From: Norana najaformis
Lineage: Eukaryota > Annelida > Clitellata > Crassiclitellata > Hormogastridae
DNA length: 64,000 nucleotides
Direction of reading: 5' to 3'
Assembly (NCBI GenBank): GCA_964023275.1
Contig: OZ029917.1
Span: 24,672,505-24,736,504, forward strand
This document shows positions 52,560 through 63,924 of the stretch, piece by piece. The first letter of the stretch is position 1; every line of letters begins with the position of its first letter. A program made the position numbers and the translations under genes. The notes beneath the pieces are model-generated. The model searched no databases and was not told the origin of the DNA. It saw only the letters and a program-made list of their open reading frames with translations.

Positions 52560-55500
52560 CTAGACAGAACAAATGCCCAGACTGATTTCTCTCTTGATCC
52601 AGCAATCGATTTGGTTGATAGATTAATTTTTTATTAGTTGCTTAATTAATTGATTGGTGACTCATTGGTTGGGCTGATGAATTATATTATGCACAAATAA
52701 CCTCTCAAAGGCACTTAATATGGCTATTTGATGGATATTTATTTATCCATCGATGTGTATATATATATCGATTAATAAAATGGCTGGCTGGCTGGCTGGA
52801 TGGATGGATGGATGATGAATGGATGGATGAATGGAAAGGAAGAAAGCAGAGCGGCAAGGAAGACCAGAAAGAAGGAAGCAAGGAAGGAAAGAAGGAAGGA
52901 AAGAAGGAAGCAATGAAAGAAAGAAGGAAGGATGTAAGGAAAGGAAAGGCAGGGAGACAAGCATAGCTAGAGAGGCAAGTGAGGACAGGCGGGGATGTAG
53001 GGATGAAAGAACTCACTTCTCTCGGTGCCGGGTGCGCAATGAATTCCGCAAAGATCTTCTGAGCCTGTGCTGGTTGTTTGCTCGTCTTAAGGTTCTTGTA
53101 GGATTCGCAGGCGATCCAGAAGTCGATGTTCTCTTCACTGAACTCCGACTTGAGGAATACATGGAAGCACTGCACTCCGACTGAAACCAGACCAAGTGCA
53201 CAACGATTTCTCAGAGTTAAACAATCAACAGCAGAACATTTAATTGCTGGTTAATTTCGTAAGTTTATGGCCAGTGACGTAACTGTGGCCCTTCACGGTT
53301 CGCATCTGTGGGGAAGTGAAGGGGCTGGACCCACATCTGCAGAAGAGAGGGCCCGTTTGGAGTCTGGTGAAGTATGAAAAACATATTTCAGTAGCCTTGG
53401 TGGCCTGAGAGCTACGTTACCTTTCGAAGCATACACTCTTGCACTAAAATTACGTTACACCCAAAACTGCTCAGGAATCATTTTCTGCCTTAAGCGGCAC
53501 TTTGTTAAGTATGTCAGATAACCATTTTTAAATGCCTGTGAAGGTTCTTGAAAGACACCCTTAAAAGGCGCAGGCAAATTCAAACATTCACGACAATTAA
53601 CGAATGAACATTTAGTCCTAAACATTTTACTTAGGACAGCTTGGTACAAGACAATTAAGATTAGAAAACTTATTTTAGGATAATTTTAGTTACGAATATT
53701 TTTCTGAATATTACAAAATGCAAATAAAATCATGGCAATGCAGTCACTGTAGGACGAAACAGCGCCGAGCAGTGTATTAGGTGCCTTTCGTTAACATCAT
53801 TATCATATTCGTAATCATATTTCCGGGATTGAAGTATGGTTGAAAGACGAGGCTTACATTTGTCGGCGAGTAGTAACTCGATTGTTTTTGACCAGTTCTT
53901 GATGGTTTCTGGTGTTGGCTTCTCCGACTTTCCGTCCTTTGGGGTCAGACTGAGGTCAGTGTATCGGCGCCGAAGGACGTGAAGCTTTTCTCTCACTTCT
54001 GTCGTACTGTAAAAACAAATTCTATATAAAATGCGACGACAGCGTTGTGGAGGGTATTGTGGTAAGGTAATCACTTGTATAATATCAGCCGTGTAAGCGG
54101 TATTTGGTCGCTATCTCTTAAAGTAAAATTTTTTTTACCATGATGCCTGCCAGCAGTTAGCACTTTGATGCAAGGTATTTATGATAAACTAAAATGGAAA
54201 TAATTTTAAATGCAACATAACTTTGTAAGTTTTGTAAAATCTTACAGAATTGTGTGCTTCACGTTAAGTGTTTTTTATGTAGTCATAATGAAGTTACACC
54301 TGATCTGCTTTAATAATTGATTTAAGTTTTTATATAAGTTTCCCTTACATGCTTTTCTTCTTTTTCTCTTTGCTTAGAGTGTCTTTAACTCGGTCTTCCG
54401 TCTCTCTATCCGACACTGGTTCCATTGAGCCTCTTCCAGTGTCCACTGATTGACGATCCTCCTGTAGACAAGAGGAAGGAATATGCAGCTATAAAAGCGC
54501 CAGGAAAAGCACGAGTTGTAATCCGAAGATACAAACTCCATTAATACTTAATTAGCAATTTAAAAGATAACAAAACAATTTAAATGGCATTTCCATAACA
54601 TTCAAGCCCATCCTATTACACTTTCAATTCAAAGCGTCTCACGTCACCCGACTTGTTTCATAATCTCATTCTGTGGCGTATCTTTAAGCCTACCCTAAAT
54701 TGTCTCGGAGTTATTACCTTACTTTACCTTAGCTGACGTTAAATCACATCACATCACATTACTTCGGACTCGTCAGAAGCTCTGTTCTTATGGGAGAAAT
54801 TGGCAGCCTGTTCATACAATCATTCCTTTGTTCAGAGCATTCATATAGCACCCCTACAACTTATATACTCAGAAGCTATACTCTGAACCATATCTGAAGG
54901 TAAGTAGAGATGAAGATAGAGATTGTAAACTTGCAACTCACCCTGTCTGTCTCCTGCTTATGAAAGAAGGAAAAGGCGGAAGTCGATTCCTTGGTGTTTT
55001 CGGTGCTCTTACTGCGGCGCAGCGGCCTGAAGAACTTCTTGAAGCGCATTTTGTTGCGGGTATCTCTGCACGGCTTCTTCGGAGGCATGGTTTCCGGTGC
55101 AGACAGGAAGGAGATTCCCTCGCTCTCGTCGCCGTCTGAGTCTAGCTCGGACCCCGTGAATAATTCAACTGCGCCGGTACCCGATTTTCTTCTCGGCTTC
55201 GCCGGAGCAGCAAGGAGTGCTTGTCTGGACTCAGGTTTCGGCTCTGAGCCACGTGACTTCCGTTCTGTTTCTGGACCATGTGAGTTCCTGTGGCCGCCTG
55301 AAGCGTTTGGATTCGGTTCCGCAGTTGTACCCTGAGAATCCATGTCGATTTCTGTTTCTCGTGACTTACGTTCGGCGTGTGATCCATGTGACTTCCGGTT
55401 GTTGTCTACTACATCCGACTTCCGGTCGGAGTCGCCGGTGCCTCGGAATTTCTGTTTGCCGTTTTTACCGCAGTTCCTTGGCGTCGAAATGGGAAGGACA

Positions 55501-55679
55501 TGCGGCGCTTGGCACCGGAGGTCGCTGGCGTGAACTGTCATGGCGTCGTCGTCGTCTTTCTCTGTTTTGACTTCCGGAAATGCGATTCGGTTCGGTTCAA
55601 AGTGTGACAGAGAGATTATTTTCGTTTCCGGTTCGTAAAATCCGCAGCCAAAGACGGGCGTCTCTTCCAACTGAACACC
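52377..55679 (-). CDS. RGS: Regulator of G-protein signalling (RGS3/R4-like), last five coding exons
   Basis: RGS proteins are GTPase-activating proteins for Galpha-i and Galpha-q and shorten G-protein signals at the membrane. Five exons join in frame to 448 residues (numbering starts at the first base of exon 55679; N-terminus incomplete). Residues 1-283 are Ser/Arg/Lys-rich and disordered-looking, with repeated RKS and RRKS motifs and a basic patch MRFKKFFRPLRRSKS. The RGS box spans about 322-438: FGVQCFHVFLKSEFSEENID, then EINIDSVTRDATCARM, FDAAQKRIQALMDKDSYPRF and YQELIS. The residues that contact Galpha in RGS4 (Glu87, Asn88, Asn128, Leu159, Asp163, Ser164, Arg167) correspond to Glu350, Asn351, Asn390, Leu421, Asp425, Ser426 and Arg429, all conserved, so GAP activity is expected. 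RGS3 is the nearest in layout (long N-terminal region, MEKDSYPRF-type end), but orthology is not proven. The gene is convergent with the BET gene. Confidence 0.94.
52560..53016 (-). other. RGS intron with tetranucleotide repeats
   Basis: 457 bp. It contains (GGCT)n/(GGAT)n at 52783-52822 and an imperfect (GGAA)n/(GAAG)n tract at 52843-52960. In the RGS transcript these read as a long pyrimidine-rich (CTTC)n stretch. The large frames on both strands here are low-complexity artefacts fused to the real exon. Confidence 0.85.
53017..53180 (-). CDS. RGS exon; RGS box core
   Basis: 164 nt. It codes GVQCFHVFLKSEFSEENIDF, then WIACESYKNLK and AQKIFAEFIAHPAPRE. It holds Glu350 and Asn351 of the Galpha interface. 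It ends at E before GTGAGT, with the next exon starting IN, the same E|VN junction as in R4-type RGS genes. Confidence 0.96.
53858..54006 (-). CDS. RGS exon; start of RGS box
   Basis: 149 nt. It codes TTEVREKLHVLRRRYTDLSL, then TPKDGKSEKPTPETIKNWSK and TIELLLADK. The LRRR segment and the E-x-x-x-W-x-x-x-x-E-x-L-L pattern match the entry to the RGS box of R4 members. Donor GTAAGC (rc of 53852-53857). Confidence 0.92.
54349..54461 (-). CDS. RGS exon; linker
   Basis: 113 nt, phase 0 to phase 2: EDRQSVDTGRGSMEPVSDRE, then TEDRVKDTLSKEKKKKS. Acceptor GTCTACAG and donor GTAAGG on the minus strand. Charged linker before the RGS box. Confidence 0.88.
54942..55679 (-). CDS. RGS exon; Ser/Arg-rich N-terminal region
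   Basis: 246 codons, phase 0 at both ends. The acceptor on the minus strand is TGCATTGTAG just before 55679 and the donor is GTGAGT (54936-54941). It starts GVQLEETPVFGCGFYEPETK with no ATG at the boundary, so at least one upstream coding exon exists. Motifs: DRKSD, NRKSH, ERKSRE, ERKSRG, PRRKSG and RRSKS; an acidic SELDSDGDESEG patch; then PPKKPCRDTRNKMRFKKFF. The RKS-containing units look like a diverged internal repeat. No domain was recognised outside this. Confidence 0.85.
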
Positions 55680-56321
55680 CTACAATGCAGAAGCCATCTA
55701 GCTACATTCATTCGTTCGTTCGTTTTCCATTTTCCATTTATTTATTCTTTGAAATAACATCACAAAACGCAACATACAAAAGAGCTTTTGGGATGCAAAG
55801 AGCAGACCAAAAAGAGACCAAGACCCCGCTTAGCAATGTCGCCGATGTGACGCCAAATCGCATCAAAAGAAAATCAAAAAGAAAAGTCCAACTGGACTTC
55901 AACAAAAACAGAACCAGAAAGAACAGAACCAAACAAACTCACAACTGCAATGCTTTATAATTTAGGCGTTCAAAATTCACTCTTGTTTATTGTTAAATCA
56001 ATGTTTTCTATTTTACACGCAATATGCAGCATGTTACATGTGACGTTCTATCAGAGGATGAGAGACAGAGGTGTGTTAACTATACGCGGGTAGAAGACGA
56101 CCTCTAGCGGCGTAGAATGAGAATTAGGCAGAACGTTTGGTGTCTTCGTTCCGGTTGGACTGTTTGGGGTTTGACTCCTAATAACCTTTTTTCGTGTGTT
56201 TGGCCCAAGGGGCCTTTTGATACTTTGGTGTTGTGGCACGTTCTTGCTGTGGTTACGACTTGGTTTTCATACCTCATGGAGGTTTGATTTGTGTTTATTG
56301 TACTATAACAACTGTAAATAG

Positions 56322-56505
56322 TGTACATAGGAAATAAATACTTTTATTGTTATTTGATGTTAATGTTCCCTAGGCTTTTAAATGTATCATGTTTATGTTA
56401 CATATATAGCATATGTAAATACCGTACATAGGAAATAAATACTTTTAGCTGATATTTGATATTTCTGATATTTCATTTAAAAGTTCCCTAAGCTTTTAAA
56501 TGTAA
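56322..56505 (+). repeat. Imperfect tandem duplication, about 100 bp
   Basis: TACATAGGAAATAAATACTT, then TTATTTGATGTTAATGTTCC and CTTTTAAATGTA, recurs as TACATAGGAAATAAATACTT, AGCTGATATTTGATATTTCT and CTTTTAAATGTAACAG about 100 bp later. Confidence 0.65.
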
Positions 56506-56697
56506 CAGATCCAAGTCCAAACACCACCCACCGTAGCCGTATGACTGTCTGTCTGCCTGATCTTAACCTGGAACAGAACCCTTCTTGCCTATCGATTTTG
56601 TTTTGACTGTGCGCGCCTATAACTAAGCTGGTTCCTGCGTCTTAGCTTTCGTTGGGCGCAGTAGAAATCTCGAGTTTACGATTACAATTACGATTCT
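56505..56697 (+). mobile_element. LINE 3' UTR fragment, TTACGA-tail family
   Basis: CACCACCCACCGTAGCCG, then CTTGCCTATCGATTTTG, TTTCGTTGGGCGCAGTAG and AATCTCGAGTTTACGATTAC match the ends of the 48833 and 60213 copies. Confidence 0.8.
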
Positions 56698-57454
56698 ACG
56701 ACATCCTTGAACGCATCCCATTAGAACGAACGAAACACTGACAATGGACTACGCAGCCGCAGACACAGGGACTAACTAAATTTAGTCCAGTAGTCTAATA
56801 AAGAAGAAAAGGCCTAAAGACGAGACAGCGAGAACGCCGACCGAATCGATATGCATATTCCTTCCTCCTTCTCGCAACGTCGACCTAATCTCAAATATAA
56901 AAAATTTAAAAAATCAAAAACGCCTAGACGCGTTGATCATTCGATTATTTTATCACTCGTAAAATTTTACATAAATCTGCAAATTCATCTTGAACAAAAG
57001 GTTGCACTAGGATGACCTTAGCGTTCTTCAGGCAACCCTCTCCCCGTTGAAAATGCTCTGCTTACAGTATGCCTCACTGAAGTCGTCAATGCCTTTAAAG
57101 AATATATAATAATAATAATAACACATATAGTACGAATTCTTGGTAAGACCCGTTTGGTCGTACGTGACCTATAGAAGGAACTTTTATATTACGACTAATT
57201 TACGACTAACTTCTTCTAGATGCAGGGCCCACTATTCACCAGAATCAGAAGAGGTAGACAAACATACAGAAACATGATAATTTCGGAGTGCTGCGATCGT
57301 GTTTGCTCTTCTTCACCCGAAACATTTTACATCCGTAGGGACCACGCTTCGGAGATTAGGGTGAAACAAGAACCGTGTAAACAACTGTGCTGTCCGTTTC
57401 TATTCCCTCAACACATATGGCCTACACATACAAATTATTTAGGTATACAATGTC

Positions 57455-57456
<2 letters not shown>

Positions 57457-57495
<39 letters not shown>
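57457..57495 (+). repeat. (CAGA)n microsatellite
   Basis: About nine AGAC units in tandem. Confidence 0.95.
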
Positions 57496-58039
57496 GACCA
57501 AAAAAGAATCGAAATTTACCCAGATTGGCCGCTCTTTCATTCAACAGTTTAACGAGTTTCCCGCCAAAGTCGTTATAACGCTTAAAATCTCACTAACTTT
57601 ACGAACTCCAACTCAATTAAATTCAACTATATGTAGGTATATACATATACATTTATATATAGGATGTGTAAAACCAGAACGAGGTTCCGAGTAGCGAGCG
57701 ATACATCAATGATGCTCTAACAGAAGTCGCAAACGAGCGATCGACTTCTTATAGGTGTGTCTACGACAGCGAGGCCACGTAGACCCGCTCTGACGCACTA
57801 ACAGCAGCAGCAGCAGCAACAACAACCAACACACGTTGCCTACGTACATACAGCTAGCATATATATGTATTATATATATATATGCATGCATGTATTTATA
57901 TGTATGTATGAGTAGAGCCAAGTGAGTCAGTGCAGAGAGCCTTGAGTTTCTCGAGGAGTAAGCTCCGGCGTCTTATCTTTTCAGACCAAGCAGCAGTAGT
58001 GACGATATATGCGTAGGTATAGAGTCATTTGAAGTGCAG

Positions 58040-58224
58040 AGGAGGAGGGGTGCATTGAAGACTGAACAATTTGCGAAAACCGGAGCAGAGAGGGCGGCGG
58101 AGGGGAGGGGCGGCGGAGGGGAGGAGCGGCAGTCAGTCGGAGAGGTCAGGAGCAGCTGGTTGGATGAGGGAGCAGATCGGTGGTAGGTTGCAGCTGCTGG
58201 TAGTGGTCATGGTTTGAGTGGTGG

Positions 58225-58225
<1 letters not shown>
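58040..58225 (-). promoter_or_regulatory. GC-rich promoter-like patch upstream of RGS (weak candidate)
   Basis: GGCGGCGGAGGGGAGGGGCG occurs twice in similar form (58091-58125), giving GC-box-like motifs (CCGCCCC on the minus strand) in an otherwise AT-rich region about 2.4 kb upstream of the first recognised RGS exon. No transcript start can be shown. It may simply be purine-rich low-complexity sequence next to the (GA)n tract. Confidence 0.25.
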
Positions 58226-58555
<330 letters not shown>

Positions 58556-58579
58556 CTTAGCCTCTGGGTATGTACTCCT

Positions 58580-58915
58580 TCATTCTGCGTGCCTGTCTGT
58601 CGCTCTGTCTCTCTCTCTCTCTCACTCTCTCGCTCTCTTCCCCTTTCCTGCTTCTCTGCCTCTCGGTATCTCGCTGCGTTTCTAGACCTCTCTGCTTCTT
58701 GTTCTGTCTTCATGCACTTAAATGTCCCTGTCTGTCTCTGTTTGTCTGTCTATCCGTCCGTCCGTCCGTCCGTCCGTCCGTCCGTCCGTCCGTCCGTCCG
58801 TCCGTCTATCCCTTCAGCCCATCCATCCACTCGATCTCATCTGTTAGTCTGTCTGGCTGTCTGGCTGTCTGTCTGTCTGTCTATCTCTGTTTGTTTGCCT
58901 GTCCTGTCTTAAAAT
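58580..58915. repeat. (TC)n, (TGTC)n and (TCCG)n tracts
   Basis: CTCTCTCTCTCTCTCA (58608-58630), TCTGTCTG runs, then about 13 uninterrupted TCCG units (58753-58806), followed by (GTCTGTCT)n. The plus-strand frames (VRPSVRPS) are artefacts. Confidence 0.95.
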
Positions 58916-59207
58916 ATTATCAGCGTTGACCGGAAATCTCGAAGTGATTGCTTTCTCTGCGTTTCCGGTTTATGTAGATATTGTTACAAATTTGTGATTA
59001 AGAGAATCAGATTAATTGGTCGCTACGGATTTATTTCTCGGCTGTTATCAATGGCCTACTTACTGATTTACAGCGTGATTTACTCTCTCAACCAGCCGAA
59101 TCACAGGGCGTAGCCATAACATTGGGCCGGCGAAGAAGCAAAGACGAGTTCCAAGAATCACAGGAAAGAATTAAAAGATCAGTTCGTCACGTCGACCTCG
59201 GGATTTG

Positions 59208-59400
59208 GCCAGGGAAATTAAGTGTACGCCACTTTATTTTCTTAGCTGCGGCGTAGGAGGGGAGGTTGCCGGTTTTCTCCCGCGCCGTCTGATATTTCCA
59301 TCGACAATGCGAAGTCGGTGTATGAATCATATGATTTGAGCATATGAGATCTCCCCTATCTTTTATTCTCTTAGTCCATAGGCAATTCCCTCCCACTGCT
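59208..59400 (-). mobile_element. SINE family C, minus strand
   Basis: Minus strand: CGGGAGAAAACCGGCAACCT, then CCCTCCTACGCCGCAGCTAA and GAAAATAAAGTGGCGTACAC follow the family C order (gag-rich word, GGCCACCCGCC, CTTCATATGCC, TTAAGAAAA, CGCTAACACTT). Confidence 0.65.
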
Positions 59401-59495
59401 GGCTAACACAAATCACCCCATGATATCAAACCATTTCATAGAACATCAAAGGTATGACTGTTTGAGATGAGATCATCTCTCCTATTCATGGCGCC

Positions 59496-59700
59496 ATGTC
59501 CGTCCGTCCGTCCGTCAGTCCGTCCATCAGTCCGTTCGTCAGTCCGTCCGTCAGTCCGTCCGTCCGTCCGTCCGTACGTCCGTCCGTCTGTACATCCGTC
59601 CGTCAGTCCGTCCGCCCGCCCGTCCGTCCGTCCGTCCGTCCGTCCGTCCGTCCGTCCGTCCGTCCGTACATCAGTCCGTACATCAGTCCGTACATCGGCT
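59496..59700. repeat. (TCCG)n with CAGTCCG and ACATCAGTCCGT variants, 205 bp
   Basis: CGTCCGTCCGTCAGTCCGTC words. A pure (TCCG)n core lies at 59621-59667, then ACATCAGTCCGT three times. Arg-Pro-Ser-Val frames are artefacts. Confidence 0.96.
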
Positions 59701-59704
59701 GATG

Positions 59705-60175
59705 GTTGTTTTAGTCATGAAGATCATAACGCTTCAGACCAAATCCTCATTACGCTGCCTATACCTTCCTGCCTGTCTGTATCTGCCTCTACCTGCCTCC
59801 TCCCATCTGAACACTCATCGTCATCTGCAATTAGCAGATCTCTGCCTTTCCATCTTTTCCCACTCAGTGGGATAGGACTTAACGACCTAGCTTCCGACAG
59901 CCAGCGCATGGAAAGGCAATTCTTCAGACGACGAGATCTGTTGTGGTAAAAGATATCAGCTCCGCGACTTTTGACCTTCTGAGTTCCCTCGTATAAGCCA
60001 CAGCTGATAACTAGACGACGGTCAACAGCGGTCTGACAGATCACACGTAGATTAGCTAAGGATAAAGCTAATCTACGAAAACCATTTGCCAGAAATTCAC
60101 TTCTCGGTCGCACCGAACATCCGATAAAATGTAATGCAATGCAACCTAATGTCATGCGATATAATGTGATCCATT
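59705..60175. other. Unrecognised, GC-richer block
   Basis: A 143-codon minus-strand frame (59724-60155) and a plus-strand frame overlap here. Neither shows a known domain. It ends at AATGTAATGCAATGCAACC-type words, like a LINE tail, so it may be an unrecognised retroelement end. Confidence 0.35.
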
Positions 60176-60212
60176 GAAATGCAGTGTGTTAGTATGATGC
60201 TCTTGTATGACA

Positions 60213-60575
60213 ACACTATCGTAATCGTAATCGTAATTCCGAGATTTCTACAGCGCCCAACGAAAGCCATGTCGCGGGGTCCAGCTTATTCACAGGCGCT
60301 AAGTCAAAACAAAATCGATAGGCAAAAGGGTTCGGTTCCAGGTCAAGATCCAAAGGTCAGACGGAGAGACAGCGTGGCAGCTAGGGGGATGGTGTTTGGG
60401 GTTGGAGAGGAGGAAGAAATAAGAGGAAGAAGGGGTGTCAGGATAGGATCTGTGAAAGAGGAATGTTTTCAGCTTTGAGTGAAAGGCCGATAAAGAAATT
60501 GCAAGTGGTGGAGCATCGATGAGTTTGTATAATGGATCAGAAAACTGTCGCAGTTTTGGGGAGAGTTTATTCACT
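60213..60575 (-). mobile_element. LINE 3' end (CR1/L2-like), TTACGA-tail family, minus strand
   Basis: On the minus strand: KLIDAPPLAISLSAFHSKLK, then TFLFHRSYPDTPSSSYFF and LLSNPKHHPP, nearly the same peptide as the plus-strand copy at 48905. The 3' UTR ends AATCGTAATCGTAATCGTAA at the left edge. High similarity between the two copies indicates fairly recent activity. Confidence 0.9.
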
Positions 60576-61351
60576 CATTCATTCTATGCCATGTCAGTTT
60601 TGCTATACAACGTCTTATTACGCTGTTATTTGCTGTAACATAAGAATATGCCGTTTAGTAGCGCTGGGTAAGCTGTTAACCCTCACATTTTCGATCCCGA
60701 TACAAGCGCTGCAGAAGTTTCAACGAGTAAGCACAATAACAAAATTAAAAATGGATTTTTCTCAGAGCGGCAAGGCCATAATTGTGCCGTAGAAAATATG
60801 CATGCATTTTCAAACGTAATCAAAGTATGAACAAAAATATATATTACGCCCATACGGGTGAATTAAATATATGTAATATACATGCGGAATTATATATATA
60901 TGAGTATATGTGTATACATCTATGCCTATGTACGCACGTTTAAGCTGATAGACGAAACCATATTATGTATATATATAATAGAGTGCGGGCTGGTCGACTC
61001 TGACGTCATTGCTAACGCATTGTGAATGCACAAATCACCAGCGTTTGGCTCGTGTGCATTCCGGCGCCTCCTCTCTTATTATTATTATGATTATGCTGGC
61101 TACAGCAGGTTCCAAGTTTTATATATTCGCCATCGAGACCTTGCAAGGCATCGGAAAGACCAGACCACGTAAATGCAAAACGCCTTTGTTCTGTTAAGTT
61201 TAGAGACGAAACCATGGAATATGAAAAACTTAAAGTCCTTATCCTTCGTCCGGACCTACTTTATATAGCGCCGGTAATAAGCTGCGCTCTCCAGCAGCTT
61301 TTGTGTGACGCTGAGAAATTTCATAGTATTTACATTTACATACGAATTATA

Positions 61352-61615
61352 TCCATAGGGGTGTGCGATAGTCTGCTGGTTAGCGAAGTGGACTGTCAAT
61401 CAAAAGGTCAAAGGTTCAAACCTCCCCGGTGCAGAAATTTGTTTCAAGATTTCAGCTCCATCTGCGCCCTCTAGCGATATAAAAAGTAAACAGACCTATA
61501 CAATGTCAGCCGGAAGATGAGACAGCGAGAGAGAGAACTGGCCACCCGCCTTCATATGCCGAGGTTAAGAAAAAATAGGTCGCTAACACTTCATACCCAT
61601 GCGCGTCGTATAGAA
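61352..61615 (+). mobile_element. tRNA-derived SINE, family C (best copy)
   Basis: A-box-like TAGTCTGCTGGTTAGCGAAG, B box AGGTTCAAACCTCC (61410-61423), then GCGCCCTCTAGCGATATAAA, GACAGCGAGAGAGAGAACTG and GCCACCCGCCTTCATATGCC, ending near CTAACACTTCATACCCAT. The four family members define the consensus. Confidence 0.85.
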
Positions 61616-63920
61616 TCACTGTTGACGTCAGCTCGCCTGCACGCAGGGCGTCGCCACCCAATCGCCCCTACCACATGTACGATGTGCTACAGCCAAGCGC
61701 ACCCAAGTGAACCGCGCATGCACTAACATATCAACAACCCGATGACTCTTGGAAATTTCCCATACAACAGCGCACTTAAAACTTGCTGACTAAGCAGCAT
61801 AATACGTTCACATTACCTTCATACCATTCCGAAGTTTACAAATCAACCTCAAATAATTTGTAAACTGAACATATTGCAATGTTACACAAACTACCGTAAA
61901 ACACAGAAAAGCGTGTTCACAAACAAAGCAACCTCAACTGTGAAACAATCAATTACAATCGTGAGAGACAGTCTGCCACCACATTCAATTTACTCTTACG
62001 GTATCTCACTTCGAGTTCTAAGGTTTTTAACACCAAACACCTTCTGCCAAGCTTTGCAGTTTCTTTTTCTGATAGATATATTTTTATTTCTCAATAATAA
62101 TGAGATTTGTGCACTTAGGCCCCAACATTGATGTTCGCCGTTGACGCTTCTAGTTACCCGATTCACCCAGTGAGCCTTCCTCCTCCACTCTGTAAGATGG
62201 TAATTCATAATTTTGAGGCAGAAACTAACACGGCTGGCAATCTCTCTGCTAGTGAGTGTTGAAGTACTGAAATCCTTGCTCTATCACGAATACACCCTCT
62301 CTTCAGTTTAAAGCTCACATACGTAGGTGTTTCCGCGTTCTTCAGTGTTTCTTTTCAACTATGGCTCCATTGGCAACCTCCTTGAGAGCAGGATTATACC
62401 TGATCACTTCACTGACTGTTCTTGCCAATGTCTCCGTACCTCTTGACTGTCAGGCACCAGTGTTTGTGTCATTCTTGTCAACTTTATCAAACATACCAAT
62501 GAAGATTTTTATTTCTATTGTGTTTTCTCCTCTCGAGTATTGTTCACGGCCAAACTGATTCTCTTCCAAGACTAGATTGTCTTGCATGGCTAAAAGTCGC
62601 GCTAATCATCGCAAAAACGTAACTGCAAACAAGAGAATATCCTCATTCTAATAATTACCCGTCAAGGGGATATGCGAATCCCACCAAGCTGGTGGTCACC
62701 CGGTATATGTCGACAATCTTTCGAAGTGTCAGTGGAACAGGATTCCAACTGTCGACTCACCCGATTTATAGCGTAGCGTCAACTCGAAAGAAGACATAAA
62801 GTCTTTGATTTTTTCTTATATAATTCAGGAAACCAAGTTCAATCATAGCAGTACTTTAGGTGTCGATTATGAATTCTAAGCACATGAATCTATCAACGAC
62901 ATTTGTAGCTCAAATTATAAACTGAAAACACGACAGACTGCCGGTACAAATGTTCTTCGCGCTCTTCTAACAATGCACTCGTACCCGCTGTATATAGTCT
63001 GCTTCCCGACAAGTCTGCAGGCAAGCCTAAGCATGTCTCCCGCCAATACGCAATCGTGGGTTTTTCAAAAGTCGCTGACTTATCACAAGTAGATCTTGAC
63101 TTTTTCCGCTCGAGTGCCCACATGATAAAATGCGCGTCGGCAAGAATCACTGCTGATGTCTGATGTCAACCAATCTGCCTGCAGGACACCGCCAGCCAAT
63201 CACAATCACAAACACGTCAACAACCCGATGTCTCATCAGCATGACGTCACGGAAACTACCAATGCAAACGCGCCTAAAACACGCTGAATCATGAATGAAA
63301 AATCATGCTCGCCTTAAAATTTCCTTAGCAGCAGTTGAAAGTAAAGCAAACAATTAGGGTGGTTTTTCAGAAAAATTTCAAAAGAAGTTTTGGATTTAGG
63401 AATGGTTAATGCCAGCGACTGACCAATAACAGTAAAAATCGTTGAACGTATTTGTTAAAGAGATCGCACCACTAACCACATTGATAGAGTTATCATCTAT
63501 GTTAATAGTCTACGAGTTTATTAAGATTGCTTGTTTTAGCCACCGACAGAACAATATTCCAGGTTTTGTTAATATTATGCTAGCATTCTGCAAACTTGTC
63601 AGTGCAATCTTGTTAGAATATTTATTTCTATACCACATTAACTTAAATTTAGTTGGTTTGTGGAGCCGACAAGAAGAATACAAATATATTTCTATACCTT
63701 ATGGACTTAGATTTATTTAGTTTGCAGAGCAGATCAGACAAGACAGACAAGACACGAGAAGAGACTGATTAAGGTGAGGGCAAGTCATGTGGTGTTAACT
63801 AAATTGGCGTTTACTGAGTGTGTGGTCTTATAATTTATGAAATGACGGCGGGCGGGGCATTCCGTCTCCCTATGTCTATGCGTTGCGGAAAATTCTGTTT
63901 ATATTTGAGCTGTAGGCTAT
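61616..63920. other. No gene supported
   Basis: Short frames (62361-62558 plus, with a hydrophobic start; 62893-63150 minus; 63442-63720 plus) were examined. None has a recognised domain or a clear splice partner. A 5' exon of the RGS gene could be hidden here but cannot be identified. Confidence 0.4.
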
Positions 63921-63924
63921 CTCC

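Larger units (their letters stand above)
55680..58020. other. Upstream RGS intron or flank
   Basis: No RGS 5' exon could be pinned down. It holds a LINE tail (56505-56697), a (CAGA)n run (57457-57495), a CAGCAGCAGCAGCAACAACA run (57806-57832) and AT-rich TATATATA stretches near 57850. The word CCGTACATAGGAAATAAATA and its near copy GTGTACATAGGAAATAAATA (about 56322 and 56423) form a roughly 100-bp imperfect duplication. Confidence 0.5.

Noticed and set aside
52705-53184. 156-codon minus-strand and 117-codon plus-strand frames
   Set aside because: Only 53017-53180 on the minus strand is real, as an RGS exon. The rest is readthrough into intron microsatellites, and the plus-strand frame is a shadow.
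62361-62558. 65-codon frame with a hydrophobic, signal-like N-terminus
   Set aside because: No splice partner, no recognised family, and its length is expected by chance in this composition.
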